Origin: an uncultured Sterolibacterium sp. | GTDB lineage: Bacteria > Pseudomonadota > Gammaproteobacteria > Burkholderiales > Rhodocyclaceae | Length of the DNA stretch: 64,000 bases | Assembly (NCBI GenBank): GCA_903832735.1 | Contig: CAILCO010000041.1 | Span: forward strand, 60,316-124,315 | Direction: 5' to 3' | Shown: positions 30,010 through 37,765 of the stretch, piece after piece | Numbering within the stretch: position 1 is the stretch's first letter | Layout: every line of letters starts with the position of its first letter | Made by a program: the position numbers and the translations under genes | The notes under the pieces: generated by a model | Databases searched by the model: none | Told to the model about the DNA's origin: nothing | What the model saw: only the letters and a program-made list of their open reading frames with translations

Positions 30010-31008
30010 CTACTCCGGCTTGAATCCGGTTTCCTTGTAGATGGCCTGGATCAGGTCGCGGCCGATCCGGTCCTCCATCTGGCGGTGCACCTTTTCCATG
30101 GCTTTCTTCCACACGGCGCGCTCTTGCGGCGTCAGCCTGATGATCTGGGTCTTGCCGGCCGCGGCGATTTTCTTCAGGGCTTCCTCGTTGTCGGACTGGG
30201 CATGCTCGGTGGTGAATTTCGTCGCATCCTTCATCGCTCCTTCCAGGATGCTGCGGATGTCGGCGGGCAGGCCGTCCCAGAATTTCTTGTTGGCCACTAC
30301 CGCATAACCGATATAACCGTGGTCCGAAACGGTCAGGTATTTCTGCACCTCGTTGTGGTGCTGACTGAATATATTCGACGGCGTGTTTTCGCTGCCGTCG
30401 ACGACGCCGGTCTGCATCGCCTGATAGACCTCGGAGAAGGCCAGGACCTGGGGATTGGCATTGACCGCCCGGAACTGGGCATCGAGCACCTTGGACGACT
30501 GGATGCGCATCTTCAGGCCCCTGAAGTCTTCCGGCTTCCGCAGCGGCGTGTTCGCGGTCATTTCCTTGAAGCCGTTATCCCAGAAGGCCAGCCCGACGAT
30601 GCCCTTGGAGTCGAGGCTTTTCATCAGCCGGTTGCCGATGGCGCCGTCCATCACCCGGTGCAATTCCTGGACGTTGTCGAAGATGAAGGGCAGGTCGAAT
30701 ACCTCGAATTCCTTGGCACCCAGGGGGCCGAACTTCGACAGGGACGGCGCCAGCATCTGCACCGCGCCCAATTGCAGGGCTTCCAGTTCCTCTTTGTCCT
30801 TGTACAACTGGCTGTTCGGGTATACCTCGACCCGCACCCGCCCGTTGCTTCGCGCTTCGGCGAGTTCCTTGAATTTCTGCGCGCCCTTGCCCTTGGGCGT
30901 GTCGTCGGCGACGACGTGGCTGAACTTGATGACGATGGGGCTCTGGGCAAAGCCGGCCAGGGATGCGGCCAGCAGGGCGGCGGCGGTTATGAGGTGTTTC
31001 AGGTTCAT
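30010..31008 (-). CDS. TRAP transporter solute receptor, DctP family
   Basis: A 332-aa periplasmic receptor with a signal peptide ('AALLAASLAGFAQS'). DctP-family landmarks: 'IKFSHVVADDTPKGKGAQKFKELAE', 'VEVYPNSQLYKDKEELEALQLGAVQM', the substrate-carboxylate arginine in 'FRGLKMRIQSSKVLD', and 'VDGSENTPSNIFSQHH'. The closest described type is the C4-dicarboxylate receptor, but related receptors take other organic acids. The membrane subunits DctQ and DctM are not in the window. It is last in a same-strand run of catabolic genes and has an AAGGAG site before its start. Confidence 0.9.
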   Translation of the reverse strand: MNLKHLITAAALLAASLAGFAQSPIVIKFSHVVADDTPKGKGAQKFKELAEARSNGRVRVEVYPNSQLYKDKEELEALQLGAVQMLAPSLSKFGPLGAKEFEVFDLPFIFDNVQELHRVMDGAIGNRLMKSLDSKGIVGLAFWDNGFKEMTANTPLRKPEDFRGLKMRIQSSKVLDAQFRAVNANPQVLAFSEVYQAMQTGVVDGSENTPSNIFSQHHNEVQKYLTVSDHGYIGYAVVANKKFWDGLPADIRSILEGAMKDATKFTTEHAQSDNEEALKKIAAAGKTQIIRLTPQERAVWKKAMEKVHRQMEDRIGRDLIQAIYKETGFKPE

Positions 31009-31095
31009 CGAAGGTCTCCTTATAGTTTTGCATGCCCGGCTATTTTAGCCGACCGGCAGCCGCGTAGGAGCGACTGTGGTCAAGAGCTGCGGGAG

Positions 31096-32061
31096 TCAAT
31101 CGATGTGGATATCGCCCTCCCGCTCGACCTTCGTCCACTTGGCGATGTCCGCCTTGAGCAAGGCGGCGAACTCCGCTTGCGAGAGGTTGCCGGGCTCGTA
31201 GCCGAGTTCGGCCAGCCGCGTCTTGAAGTCATCGGTCAGTAGTATTCGCGCCACGGCATCGTGCAGTTTGTCGACCACCTCCTTAGCCGTTCCCGCAGGG
31301 GCAAAAATGCCAGTCCACAATACCGCCTCGAAATTGGGCAGTCCCGATTCGGCCACGGTCGGCAAATCCGGTGCCATAGCCGAGCGCTTCAGGCCGGTCA
31401 CGGCAAGGCCCTGAAGCTTGCCGGCGCGGAGTTGCGCGAGCGCCGGCGGCAGGTCCACGGTCACCAAGTCGGTCTCACCGGCAATCGTCGCGATGATCGA
31501 CTTGCTGCTGCCGCTGTAGGGGATAGGTTTGATATCGATTCCGGCCTGGATTTTGAAAAGTTCGGTGATCACCTGAAACGGCGTCGAGCCCGCTGCGTAG
31601 CTGAGCTTGCCCGGCTTTGCCTTGGCGAGTTGGATGAACTGGGCAAGGTTCATGGGCCGACCGGTAGGATGCATTGCGATCACCAGCGGGAATGAGGCAA
31701 TCTGCACGACCGGGACGAAGTCCTTCAGGGGGTCGTAGGGCAGATTCTTGTACAAGCCTGGATTGAAAGACATTGCGCCGCTTGCGCCGACATACAGCGT
31801 GTAGCCGTCGGGCGGGGACTTGGCGACGTAGTCGGTGGCGATGATGGCGTTGGCCCCCGGCTTGTTCTCCACGAATACGGACTGGCCCCATTCCTTGGAG
31901 AGTTTTTGCGCTATCAATCGCGCCTGAATATCGTTGCCTCCGCCGGGCGGAAATCCGACGACCAGCTTGATCGCTCTGCCAGGATAGGACTGCGCCGATG
32001 CTGCGCCAGGGACGGCCAAGCATAGAGCTAACAGGAATAATGCACAGCACTTCGCTACCAT
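31096..32061 (-). CDS. Bug/TctC-family tripartite tricarboxylate receptor
   Basis: A 321-aa periplasmic receptor with signal peptide ('LALCLAVPGAASAQSYP'). Family features: 'IKLVVGFPPGGGNDIQARLIAQKLS', 'VFVENKPGANAIIATDYVAK', 'YAAGSTPFQVITELF', 'PYSGSSKSIIATIAGETDL', and 'DLPTVAESGLPNFEAVLWTGIFAPAGT'. I start at 32061, which has GGAGC upstream and places the signal peptide correctly; the open frame runs 20 codons further. It sits between a second Bug receptor and a DctP receptor. No TctA/TctB permease genes are nearby. Confidence 0.9.
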   Translation of the reverse strand: MVAKCCALFLLALCLAVPGAASAQSYPGRAIKLVVGFPPGGGNDIQARLIAQKLSKEWGQSVFVENKPGANAIIATDYVAKSPPDGYTLYVGASGAMSFNPGLYKNLPYDPLKDFVPVVQIASFPLVIAMHPTGRPMNLAQFIQLAKAKPGKLSYAAGSTPFQVITELFKIQAGIDIKPIPYSGSSKSIIATIAGETDLVTVDLPPALAQLRAGKLQGLAVTGLKRSAMAPDLPTVAESGLPNFEAVLWTGIFAPAGTAKEVVDKLHDAVARILLTDDFKTRLAELGYEPGNLSQAEFAALLKADIAKWTKVEREGDIHID

Positions 32062-32149
32062 GATTTGCTCCGATGACAAGATTCGATCAACCTGACTCGC
32101 CCTGGTATCTCGGCCGCGCAACGGCCAGAGGTCAGAGTGGTCAGAGTTG

Positions 32150-33124
32150 TTACTCTACACGGATGTTTCTTTCCTTGATCACCTTGGCCCATTTTTCGTT
32201 TTCGCGCTTCAGGTGGTCTGCGAATTCCCCCGGGCTGCTGGCAATCACGTCAAAGCCCATTTGTTCGAACCTGGCCGAGAGTTCGGGCGAGCGCAGTACG
32301 GCCTTGAGTTTCGCGTTGAGCAGGCTGATGATCGCTTCGGGCGTCCCTTTGGGGGCGAGTAAACCGTGCCAGGTGACGAACTCGTATCCGGGCAGGCCCG
32401 CTTCCGCCACGGTCGGGACATCCGGGAAGGCCGGGGAGCGTTTCGCACCGGTTACTGCGATCACGCGCAGCCTGTTGGCGCTGACATGGGGAACCGCTTC
32501 GGAAACGTTGGGATAATTGATCCCGACTTGTCCACCCAGGACGCCGACCAGCGCGGGGCCGCCACCCTTGTACTGAATGGCGACAATGTCCACTTTCCCC
32601 AGCATGTTGAACAACTCTCCAGCGATATGAGGGTTGGTGCCTGCCCCCGCGGCGGAATAGTTCAGCGCGCCCGGCCGGGATTTCGCCAGTTTCAGCAGTT
32701 CGCCCACCGAACGGGCGGGCACCGAAGGATGCACGACGATCGCGAGCGGCGATGACGACAGCAACGAGATCGGCACGAAATCGTTGAGCGCGTCATAGGG
32801 CACCCGGTCGTATAGATGGGCGTTGGTCACGAAGGGAATGGTGTTGATCATCAGCGTGTATCCGTCGGGCTTGGCCCGCGCCACCGCCTCGGTCCCGATG
32901 ATGCCGCTGGCGCCGCTGCGATTCTCGATCACCACGGCCTGGCCGAGGCTTTCCGCAAGCTTCGGCGCCAGCAACCGCGCCACCACATCGACGCTGCCGC
33001 CGGGCGGGAAAGGCACGATCAGCCGCACCGGCTTGTTCGGGTAAACGTCGGCCTGGGCCAGGACAACGGTTGCCGCCGAAATGAGCAGGCAAAACGCTGC
33101 CGCCGCGATGATGTGTTTTTTCAC
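32150..33124 (-). CDS. Bug/TctC-family tripartite tricarboxylate receptor
   Basis: A 324-aa receptor of the same family as its neighbour: signal peptide ending 'ATVVLAQADVYP', then 'VRLIVPFPPGGSVDVVARLLAPKLAE', 'VIENRSGASGIIGTEAVARAKPDGYTL', 'NYSAAGAGTNPHIAGELF', and 'DVPTVAEAGLPGYEFVTWHGLLAPKGTPEAI'. A GTG start at 33124 is preferred because AAGGAGA precedes it at proper spacing; the ATG 18 bases earlier has none. It may carry the carboxylate used by the CoA-dependent enzymes upstream. Confidence 0.9.
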   Translation of the reverse strand: MKKHIIAAAAFCLLISAATVVLAQADVYPNKPVRLIVPFPPGGSVDVVARLLAPKLAESLGQAVVIENRSGASGIIGTEAVARAKPDGYTLMINTIPFVTNAHLYDRVPYDALNDFVPISLLSSSPLAIVVHPSVPARSVGELLKLAKSRPGALNYSAAGAGTNPHIAGELFNMLGKVDIVAIQYKGGGPALVGVLGGQVGINYPNVSEAVPHVSANRLRVIAVTGAKRSPAFPDVPTVAEAGLPGYEFVTWHGLLAPKGTPEAIISLLNAKLKAVLRSPELSARFEQMGFDVIASSPGEFADHLKRENEKWAKVIKERNIRVE

Positions 33125-33151
33125 GCTGTCTCCTTGGCGCAATGGCTCGGC

Positions 33152-33973
33152 CTACTTCGCTGTCGCAGGAAACGCCGGCAGCAAGGCGACGTCCCGCGCA
33201 TCGTGCTGAATGATCACCGTCGCCTTGAGGTTGGCCGCCGCTTTCTTGAAGCGATCGAGCGATGCGAGCGTATCACCGCGATGGTAGTTGAAGGAGGGCA
33301 CACCGTTGCTTTCATAGTTCTCGTGGAAGTGCGTCAGGTCGCCGGTAATGAGCACGTTGCCCATAGTCTTCAGACGCACCAGCAGACTATGGTGCCCGGG
33401 GGTGTGGCCGGGGGTATTGATGACCACCACCGTGCCGTCGCCGAAGACGTCCTTGTCGCCGACCAGCGCTTCGAGCTTGCCGCCGCCGCTGATCCAGTGC
33501 GCGAACGGCGCGACGTTGGCGCCGACATTGGGCTTGGGCGCAGTGATGCCGTCCCAGTCGCCCTTGCCGATCAGGATGGTTGCGCCGGGGAAAGACGCCA
33601 CCTGTCCGGTGTGGTCGGCGTGGTAGTGGCTGATGCCGACATATTTGATCTGCTCGGGTTTGAGATTGCCCTGCGCCAGTTGGTCGACGACGCTCACCTT
33701 CGGCGCCGGCGCCCCGGCATTCATGGCGTGGCCGGTGTCCCAGAGCAGGTAGTCGTCGCCGTGCTTGATGAGGTAACAGCTGTAGGTGAACAATACCTTG
33801 AGGCCGTTGTAGGCATAGGTGTCGCTAAAGCGCGCGGCGACGTCGTTGAGCATAGGGGTGCCGCAATCGAGTCTGGCGAGCGACACTTCAGGTGTGGATT
33901 GCGCAGCTGCAGGCAGGCTGGCTAATACCGCGGTGCAAGTCAGAAACATCGAGACCCTTAGTTTGCGTAGCAT
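33152..33973 (-). CDS. exported metallo-beta-lactamase-fold protein, N-acyl homoserine lactonase-like
   Basis: A 273-aa protein with a signal peptide ('TAVLASLPAAAQST') and a complete zinc site: HYHADHTG (HxHxDH), a later histidine in 'INTPGHTPGHHSLLV', and Asp in 'LITGDLTHFHENY'. The opening 'LDCGTPMLNDVAARFSDTYAYNG' and 'LLWDTGHAMNAG' resemble AiiA/AhlD-type lactonases. It could open a lactone or thioester in the periplasm. Placed between a GntR regulator and carboxylate receptors, it may act on the lactone form of the substrate of this operon rather than on a quorum signal. An AGGAGA site precedes the start. Confidence 0.82.
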   Translation of the reverse strand: MLRKLRVSMFLTCTAVLASLPAAAQSTPEVSLARLDCGTPMLNDVAARFSDTYAYNGLKVLFTYSCYLIKHGDDYLLWDTGHAMNAGAPAPKVSVVDQLAQGNLKPEQIKYVGISHYHADHTGQVASFPGATILIGKGDWDGITAPKPNVGANVAPFAHWISGGGKLEALVGDKDVFGDGTVVVINTPGHTPGHHSLLVRLKTMGNVLITGDLTHFHENYESNGVPSFNYHRGDTLASLDRFKKAAANLKATVIIQHDARDVALLPAFPATAK

Positions 33974-34033
33974 GGCTTTCTCCTGTCGAATTGAACGGCG
34001 GCTTGCGGCCTTGTCCGGTACCGGGGTGGCTGA

Positions 34034-34054
34034 GTGTAACTTGTAACTTGTAAC
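34034..34054. repeat. three tandem 7-bp units in the lactonase promoter region
   Basis: GTGTAAC, TTGTAAC, TTGTAAC follow each other without a gap, and the last merges into the palindrome AACTAGTT (34052-34059). They lie 60-80 bases upstream of the lactonase-like gene and just behind the GntR gene. The placement suits an operator; which protein binds is not visible. Confidence 0.5.
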
Positions 34055-34081
34055 TAGTTCGATCGCGGCGCGCGAGCACGG

Positions 34082-34822
34082 CTAGGGCGAAAGCGCCGCG
34101 CCGCAGGATAAATCGAGCTGCATCGCATAGCGGTAGCGTTCCCCCGGGTGGATGGAGAGCGTCGCCTCGAACACCTCGTCATCTTCGCCGAGATAGTGCC
34201 GGACGATAGCCAAACCCGGAGTGCCCGGTGCCACCTGCAGCAGCGCCGCGATGTCGGCGGCGATGGACACTGCCGTGATCTCCTGGCGCAGGCTCTTCGC
34301 CCTGACGCCGTGACGCTGCTCGATCAGCGAGTACACCGGTATGGTATTGGCTCCGGTCTCTTCGAGCACATCGCCGTAGCGGGGATGGACATGGATCTGG
34401 GTCCAGGAGACCGGCAGGCCGCCATTCCCGGCGTGGCGGACGCCTTCCAGCATGCGCCAGGCTCGCTTGCCGGGCAGTTCGATCCGGGCGTTTTCCGGCG
34501 TGACGTCGCGGATGGCCAGCGTCACCCTGCTGGTGTCCTGAACGTATTGCCAGAGATCCGAGACGCCGACCAGGGTCTGCACATAGCGAGGGGCGCCGCG
34601 CGCGCGCTCGACCCGGGTGCCGACGCCCTGATGGCGCGACACCATGCCGGCCTCCTGGAGCATGCGGATCGCCTCGCGCACAGTGTGCCGGGAGAGCTTG
34701 AAGCGGGCGCGCAATTCGGCCTCGGAGGGCAGCATCGCGCCTACCGGATAGACGCCTTCGCGGATCAGCTGCGACAGCCGTTCCGCCAGGCTTTGGTAGA
34801 GGGGACGCCTGGTTTCTGTCAT
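34082..34822 (-). CDS. GntR-family transcriptional regulator, HutC subfamily
   Basis: A 246-aa regulator. The N-terminal winged helix (about 5-75) shows 'YQSLAERLSQLIREGVYPVGAMLPSEAELRARFKLSRHTVREAIRMLQEAGMVSR', with the GntR recognition-helix pattern; the C-terminal UTRA ligand domain (about 95-240) ends in 'EVFEATLSIHPGERYRYAMQLD', typical of HutC-type sensors for small metabolites. It lies inside the catabolic run and is the likely local regulator. The ATG lies only 4 bases from the end of a 179-bp repeat and has no evident ribosome binding site. Confidence 0.9.
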   Translation of the reverse strand: MTETRRPLYQSLAERLSQLIREGVYPVGAMLPSEAELRARFKLSRHTVREAIRMLQEAGMVSRHQGVGTRVERARGAPRYVQTLVGVSDLWQYVQDTSRVTLAIRDVTPENARIELPGKRAWRMLEGVRHAGNGGLPVSWTQIHVHPRYGDVLEETGANTIPVYSLIEQRHGVRAKSLRQEITAVSIAADIAALLQVAPGTPGLAIVRHYLGEDDEVFEATLSIHPGERYRYAMQLDLSCGAALSP

Positions 34823-34825
34823 GAT

Positions 34826-35004
34826 TTAGCGTGAATTACGTTGCCAAGCGCGCTGTGTCATTTCCGAGCCAAGCGAGCCGGATAGTAGCCTCCCCGCGAG
34901 GGGAGGACGGGAGGGGCGGGCCGAAATCGGGCCTGTCACAGCCGGAGGCATTACGAAGCTCATCAATTTCATCATACGGGGTGGTTAATCGGAGCCATGA
35001 AAGT
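34826..35004. repeat. 179-bp dispersed repeat, copy 1
   Basis: Colinear with 37587-37765, same length, no gaps by eye and differing only by scattered substitutions. It contains the hairpin-forming CCTCCCCGCGAGGGGAGG (about 34890-34907) and conserved ends (ttagcgtgaa... and ...gccatgaaagt). On the minus strand it fills the entire gap from the stop codon of the PrpD-like gene to just before the GntR start. It encodes no convincing protein. Confidence 0.9.
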
Positions 35005-36371
35005 TACATCGGCAGCAGGAAGCCTATCCGGCTTTCCTCTTCGATCCGCCAGATGCGCTTGATCAGCGCACGCATTTCGGCTGCGCTGGCCGCCGCGCGG
35101 AAGCCCGCCAGGAACACCGCCTTGTCCTCCAGTTCGGATCGGGACAGGGTGTTGCCGGGATCGCCCTTGGGCACATCGACGCGCGCCGAATGACGGTGGC
35201 CGTCCATCGTCGTCACCTCGACCTTGCCGATCCAGCGCGCAGGATAGGCAGTGTTGACCTCTTCGTCCAGGACCATCGCGACCCGCCCGCGCAAGGCGAT
35301 CACCTCGGCGTCGCTCAGGGCATGACGCTCGAACTCCATCAGTCCGGCCTGGCCATGCACCGCGATCAGGGCGAGCACCGTGCCCATGGAAAACTTCGCC
35401 TGATGGATGGTCGCAGGATTGGTCACCGGACCCAGGACGTCGATCGCCGCCTGATGCACTCTGGCCGTGACTGCCTTGATCTCGCCGGGCAAGATGCTTT
35501 CATTGTGCATCAGTTGCTGCAGCGCGTCGGCCGCGGGATGGGTGTGGCGGCAGGAGGCGTGCCACTTGTACGAGGTTTCCGTGATTGCCCAGCGTTGCCC
35601 GAGGCGATCGATGAGCTTCGCCGGATTCGCGTCGGAGGACATGCCGGCCGCCATCCCCTGGACGCCTTCGAGGATGCGCTGCGCGCCGGTGAACCCGGCC
35701 CGCGCAATCCAGGCGGACATCAGACCGTCGGCGGCCGCCTTGGCGGTATGCAACTGCTTCGAGTCCGCGGCGTCGCGGAGGAATTCCCACAGGCCCGCCG
35801 CCTGCGTTCCGGCCGAGCCCAGGGCATGCACGGTCTGATCGACATCGAGGCGGTAGAGTTTAGCCACGGCAATTGCCGCTGCCAGCGTGCCGGCGGTGCC
35901 GGTGGTGTGGAAAACTCTGTAGTGCGAGCGGCCGAGAAATTCGCCGATGCGGATGCCCGCCTCGTAGCCGGCAATCACCGCCAGCAGCAGGTCGGCGCCG
36001 GATGCGCCTTCGGCCTGCGCCGCCGCCAGGAGCGGCGGGAAGATCACCGTGCCGGGATGGAACACCGAGCCGTTATGCACGTCGTCCTGCTCGACCACAT
36101 GCGAAGCCGCGGCATTGATCAGTGCCGCGAAATAGGGCGTGCTGGTCTTGCGGCTGGGCAGGATCTCGCTGGCGTTGCCACTGTTGTCACTGCTGGGTCC
36201 CATCGCCGCCGCCCAGGCTTCGAGGATACCGACCTGGCGCGAATCGCGCCCGGCCAGCGCCGAGCCCAGCCAGTCGATGAACAGTCGCTTGGCATCATCG
36301 ATGACGTTCGGCGGAATGTCGGCGAGTTTCAATCCGACGACGAACTCGGCGAGTGTTCGGGTTTCGGACAT
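35004..36371 (-). CDS. MmgE/PrpD family protein (2-methylcitrate dehydratase / cis-aconitate decarboxylase superfamily)
   Basis: A 455-aa member of the MmgE/PrpD superfamily, which includes 2-methylcitrate dehydratase, cis-aconitate decarboxylase (itaconate-forming) and iminodisuccinate epimerase. Recognisable parts: 'LFIDWLGSALAGRDSRQV', 'SHVVEQDDVHNGSVFHPGTVIFPPLLAAAQ', and 'ETSYKWHASCRHTHPAADAL' with conserved His/Lys. It acts on a dicarboxylate or tricarboxylate; which one is not determined. Translation is set at 36371, where AAGGA lies at good spacing; 36377 is the alternative. It is in one operon with a CoA transferase and an acyl-CoA dehydrogenase. Confidence 0.85.
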   Translation of the reverse strand: MSETRTLAEFVVGLKLADIPPNVIDDAKRLFIDWLGSALAGRDSRQVGILEAWAAAMGPSSDNSGNASEILPSRKTSTPYFAALINAAASHVVEQDDVHNGSVFHPGTVIFPPLLAAAQAEGASGADLLLAVIAGYEAGIRIGEFLGRSHYRVFHTTGTAGTLAAAIAVAKLYRLDVDQTVHALGSAGTQAAGLWEFLRDAADSKQLHTAKAAADGLMSAWIARAGFTGAQRILEGVQGMAAGMSSDANPAKLIDRLGQRWAITETSYKWHASCRHTHPAADALQQLMHNESILPGEIKAVTARVHQAAIDVLGPVTNPATIHQAKFSMGTVLALIAVHGQAGLMEFERHALSDAEVIALRGRVAMVLDEEVNTAYPARWIGKVEVTTMDGHRHSARVDVPKGDPGNTLSRSELEDKAVFLAGFRAAASAAEMRALIKRIWRIEEESRIGFLLPM

Positions 36372-36390
36372 GCGCATATTCCTTATCGCG

Positions 36391-37566
36391 TCAGATCGCG
36401 CCGGTCGCGCGCAGTTCGGCGATCTGCGCCACGTCGTAGCCGAGGCCTGCGAGTATCGCTTCGGTGTGCTCGCCCAGGGCGGGCACGTCGCCCATCACCG
36501 GGACGATATCCGTGATGTTCGCCGGCGGCAGCAGGGCGGCGATAGTTCCGGCGCTGCTGCCGACCTCGCGCCAGCGTCCCCGCGCCTGCAGTTGGGGGTG
36601 GTTCCAGACATCCTCGATGCTGTTGATGCGGCCGTTGGCGATGCCCGCGGCTTCGAGCCTGGCGATCACCTCCGCGCTGCCCGCATCCTTGAAGGAGGCT
36701 TCGATCAGTTGCGTCAGTTCGGGGCGGTTGTTGACGCGCAGGCTGTTGCTGGAAAAGCGCGGATCGAGCGCGAGCGCCGCATCACCGAGCACCTCGCCGC
36801 AGAAGGTGGCCCATTCGCGCTCGTTCTGCAGGCCGAAGAGCACCTCGCCGTCGCCTGTCCGGTGCGGGCCGTAGGGCGAGATCGCCGGATGCGAGGCGCC
36901 GTTTCGCGCCGGAGGGTGACCAGAGTAATGGCCGAAGTACAGCGCATAGCCCATCCATTCGGTCAACGCTTCGAGCATCGCCACCTCGACGCGCGAGCCG
37001 CGGCCGGTCTTGCCGCGCTGGATCAGGGCGGTCAGGATGCCGCTGTAGGCGTACATACCGGCGGCGGTATCGGCGATCGAGATGCCGGCGCGGGCGGGCT
37101 GCTCGGCCGATCCGGTGATGCCGACCAGGCCCGCCTCGGCCTGGATCAGAATGTCGTAGGCCTTCTTGTCGCGGTAGGGGCCGTCATCGCCGTAACCGGA
37201 AATGTCGGCGACGATCAGGCGCGGATAATTGACTGCAAGGCTCGCGAAGTCCAGGCCCATGCGCGCCGCGGCGCCCGGCGCCAGATTCTGCACCAGCACG
37301 TCGGCGTCTTCCAGCAGTCGTTCCAGCACGGCGCGGGCCGCCGGTTGCTTGACGTCGAGCGTCAAACTTTCCTTGCCGCGGTTTACCCAGACGAAATGCG
37401 AGGCCAGGCCATTGACCGTCTTGTCGTAGGCGCGCGCGAAATCGCCTGTCCCGGGCCGCTCGATCTTGATCACGCGGGCGCCGTAGTCGGCCAACTGGCG
37501 GGTGCAGAAGGGCGCCGCGATGGCGTGTTCCAGCGAGATGACGGTGATACCGGAGAGTGGCAGCAT
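36391..37566 (-). CDS. CaiB/BaiF-type (class III) CoA transferase
   Basis: A 391-aa family III CoA transferase that moves CoA between carboxylic acids. It begins 'LPLSGITVISLEHAIAAPFCTRQLADYGARVIKIERPGTGD', has 'NRGKESLTLDVK', and the catalytic Asp166 in 'GISIADTAAGMYA'. Members act on formate/oxalate, carnitine, mesaconate or citramalate, among others; the neighbours favour a C5 dicarboxylate. The start could be 37566, giving family length, or 37587, where the ATG overlaps the first bases of the repeat; neither has a clear ribosome binding site. A longer frame runs into the repeat and is not supported. Confidence 0.88.
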   Translation of the reverse strand: MLPLSGITVISLEHAIAAPFCTRQLADYGARVIKIERPGTGDFARAYDKTVNGLASHFVWVNRGKESLTLDVKQPAARAVLERLLEDADVLVQNLAPGAAARMGLDFASLAVNYPRLIVADISGYGDDGPYRDKKAYDILIQAEAGLVGITGSAEQPARAGISIADTAAGMYAYSGILTALIQRGKTGRGSRVEVAMLEALTEWMGYALYFGHYSGHPPARNGASHPAISPYGPHRTGDGEVLFGLQNEREWATFCGEVLGDAALALDPRFSSNSLRVNNRPELTQLIEASFKDAGSAEVIARLEAAGIANGRINSIEDVWNHPQLQARGRWREVGSSAGTIAALLPPANITDIVPVMGDVPALGEHTEAILAGLGYDVAQIAELRATGAI

Positions 37567-37586
37567 AGGGTGTGTGCCCGATAACA

Positions 37587-37765
37587 TTAGCGTGAAATAC
37601 GTTGCCAAACGCGCCGTGTCATTTCTGAGCGTAGCGAGCCGAATAGTAGCCTCCCCGCGTGGGGAGGACGGGAGGGGCGGGCCCAACTTGGGCCTTGCAG
37701 AGATGGAGGCATTACGAAGCTCATCAATTTCATTATGCGGAGTGGTTCATCGGAGCCATGAAAGT
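37587..37765. repeat. 179-bp dispersed repeat, copy 2
   Basis: Second copy of the element at 34826-35004. It starts at the same base relative to the stop codon of the gene before it (here the acyl-CoA dehydrogenase) and ends just before the CoA transferase start, exactly as copy 1 does between PrpD and GntR. The central hairpin is kept, with the loop changed (CCTCCCCGCGTGGGGAGG), i.e. the stem is conserved. Confidence 0.9.

Noticed and set aside
34034..34054. Heptamer repeats as a CRISPR or replication iteron array
   Set aside because: Units are too short and contiguous for CRISPR, and there is no rep gene or AT-rich origin. No CRISPR array was seen anywhere in the window.
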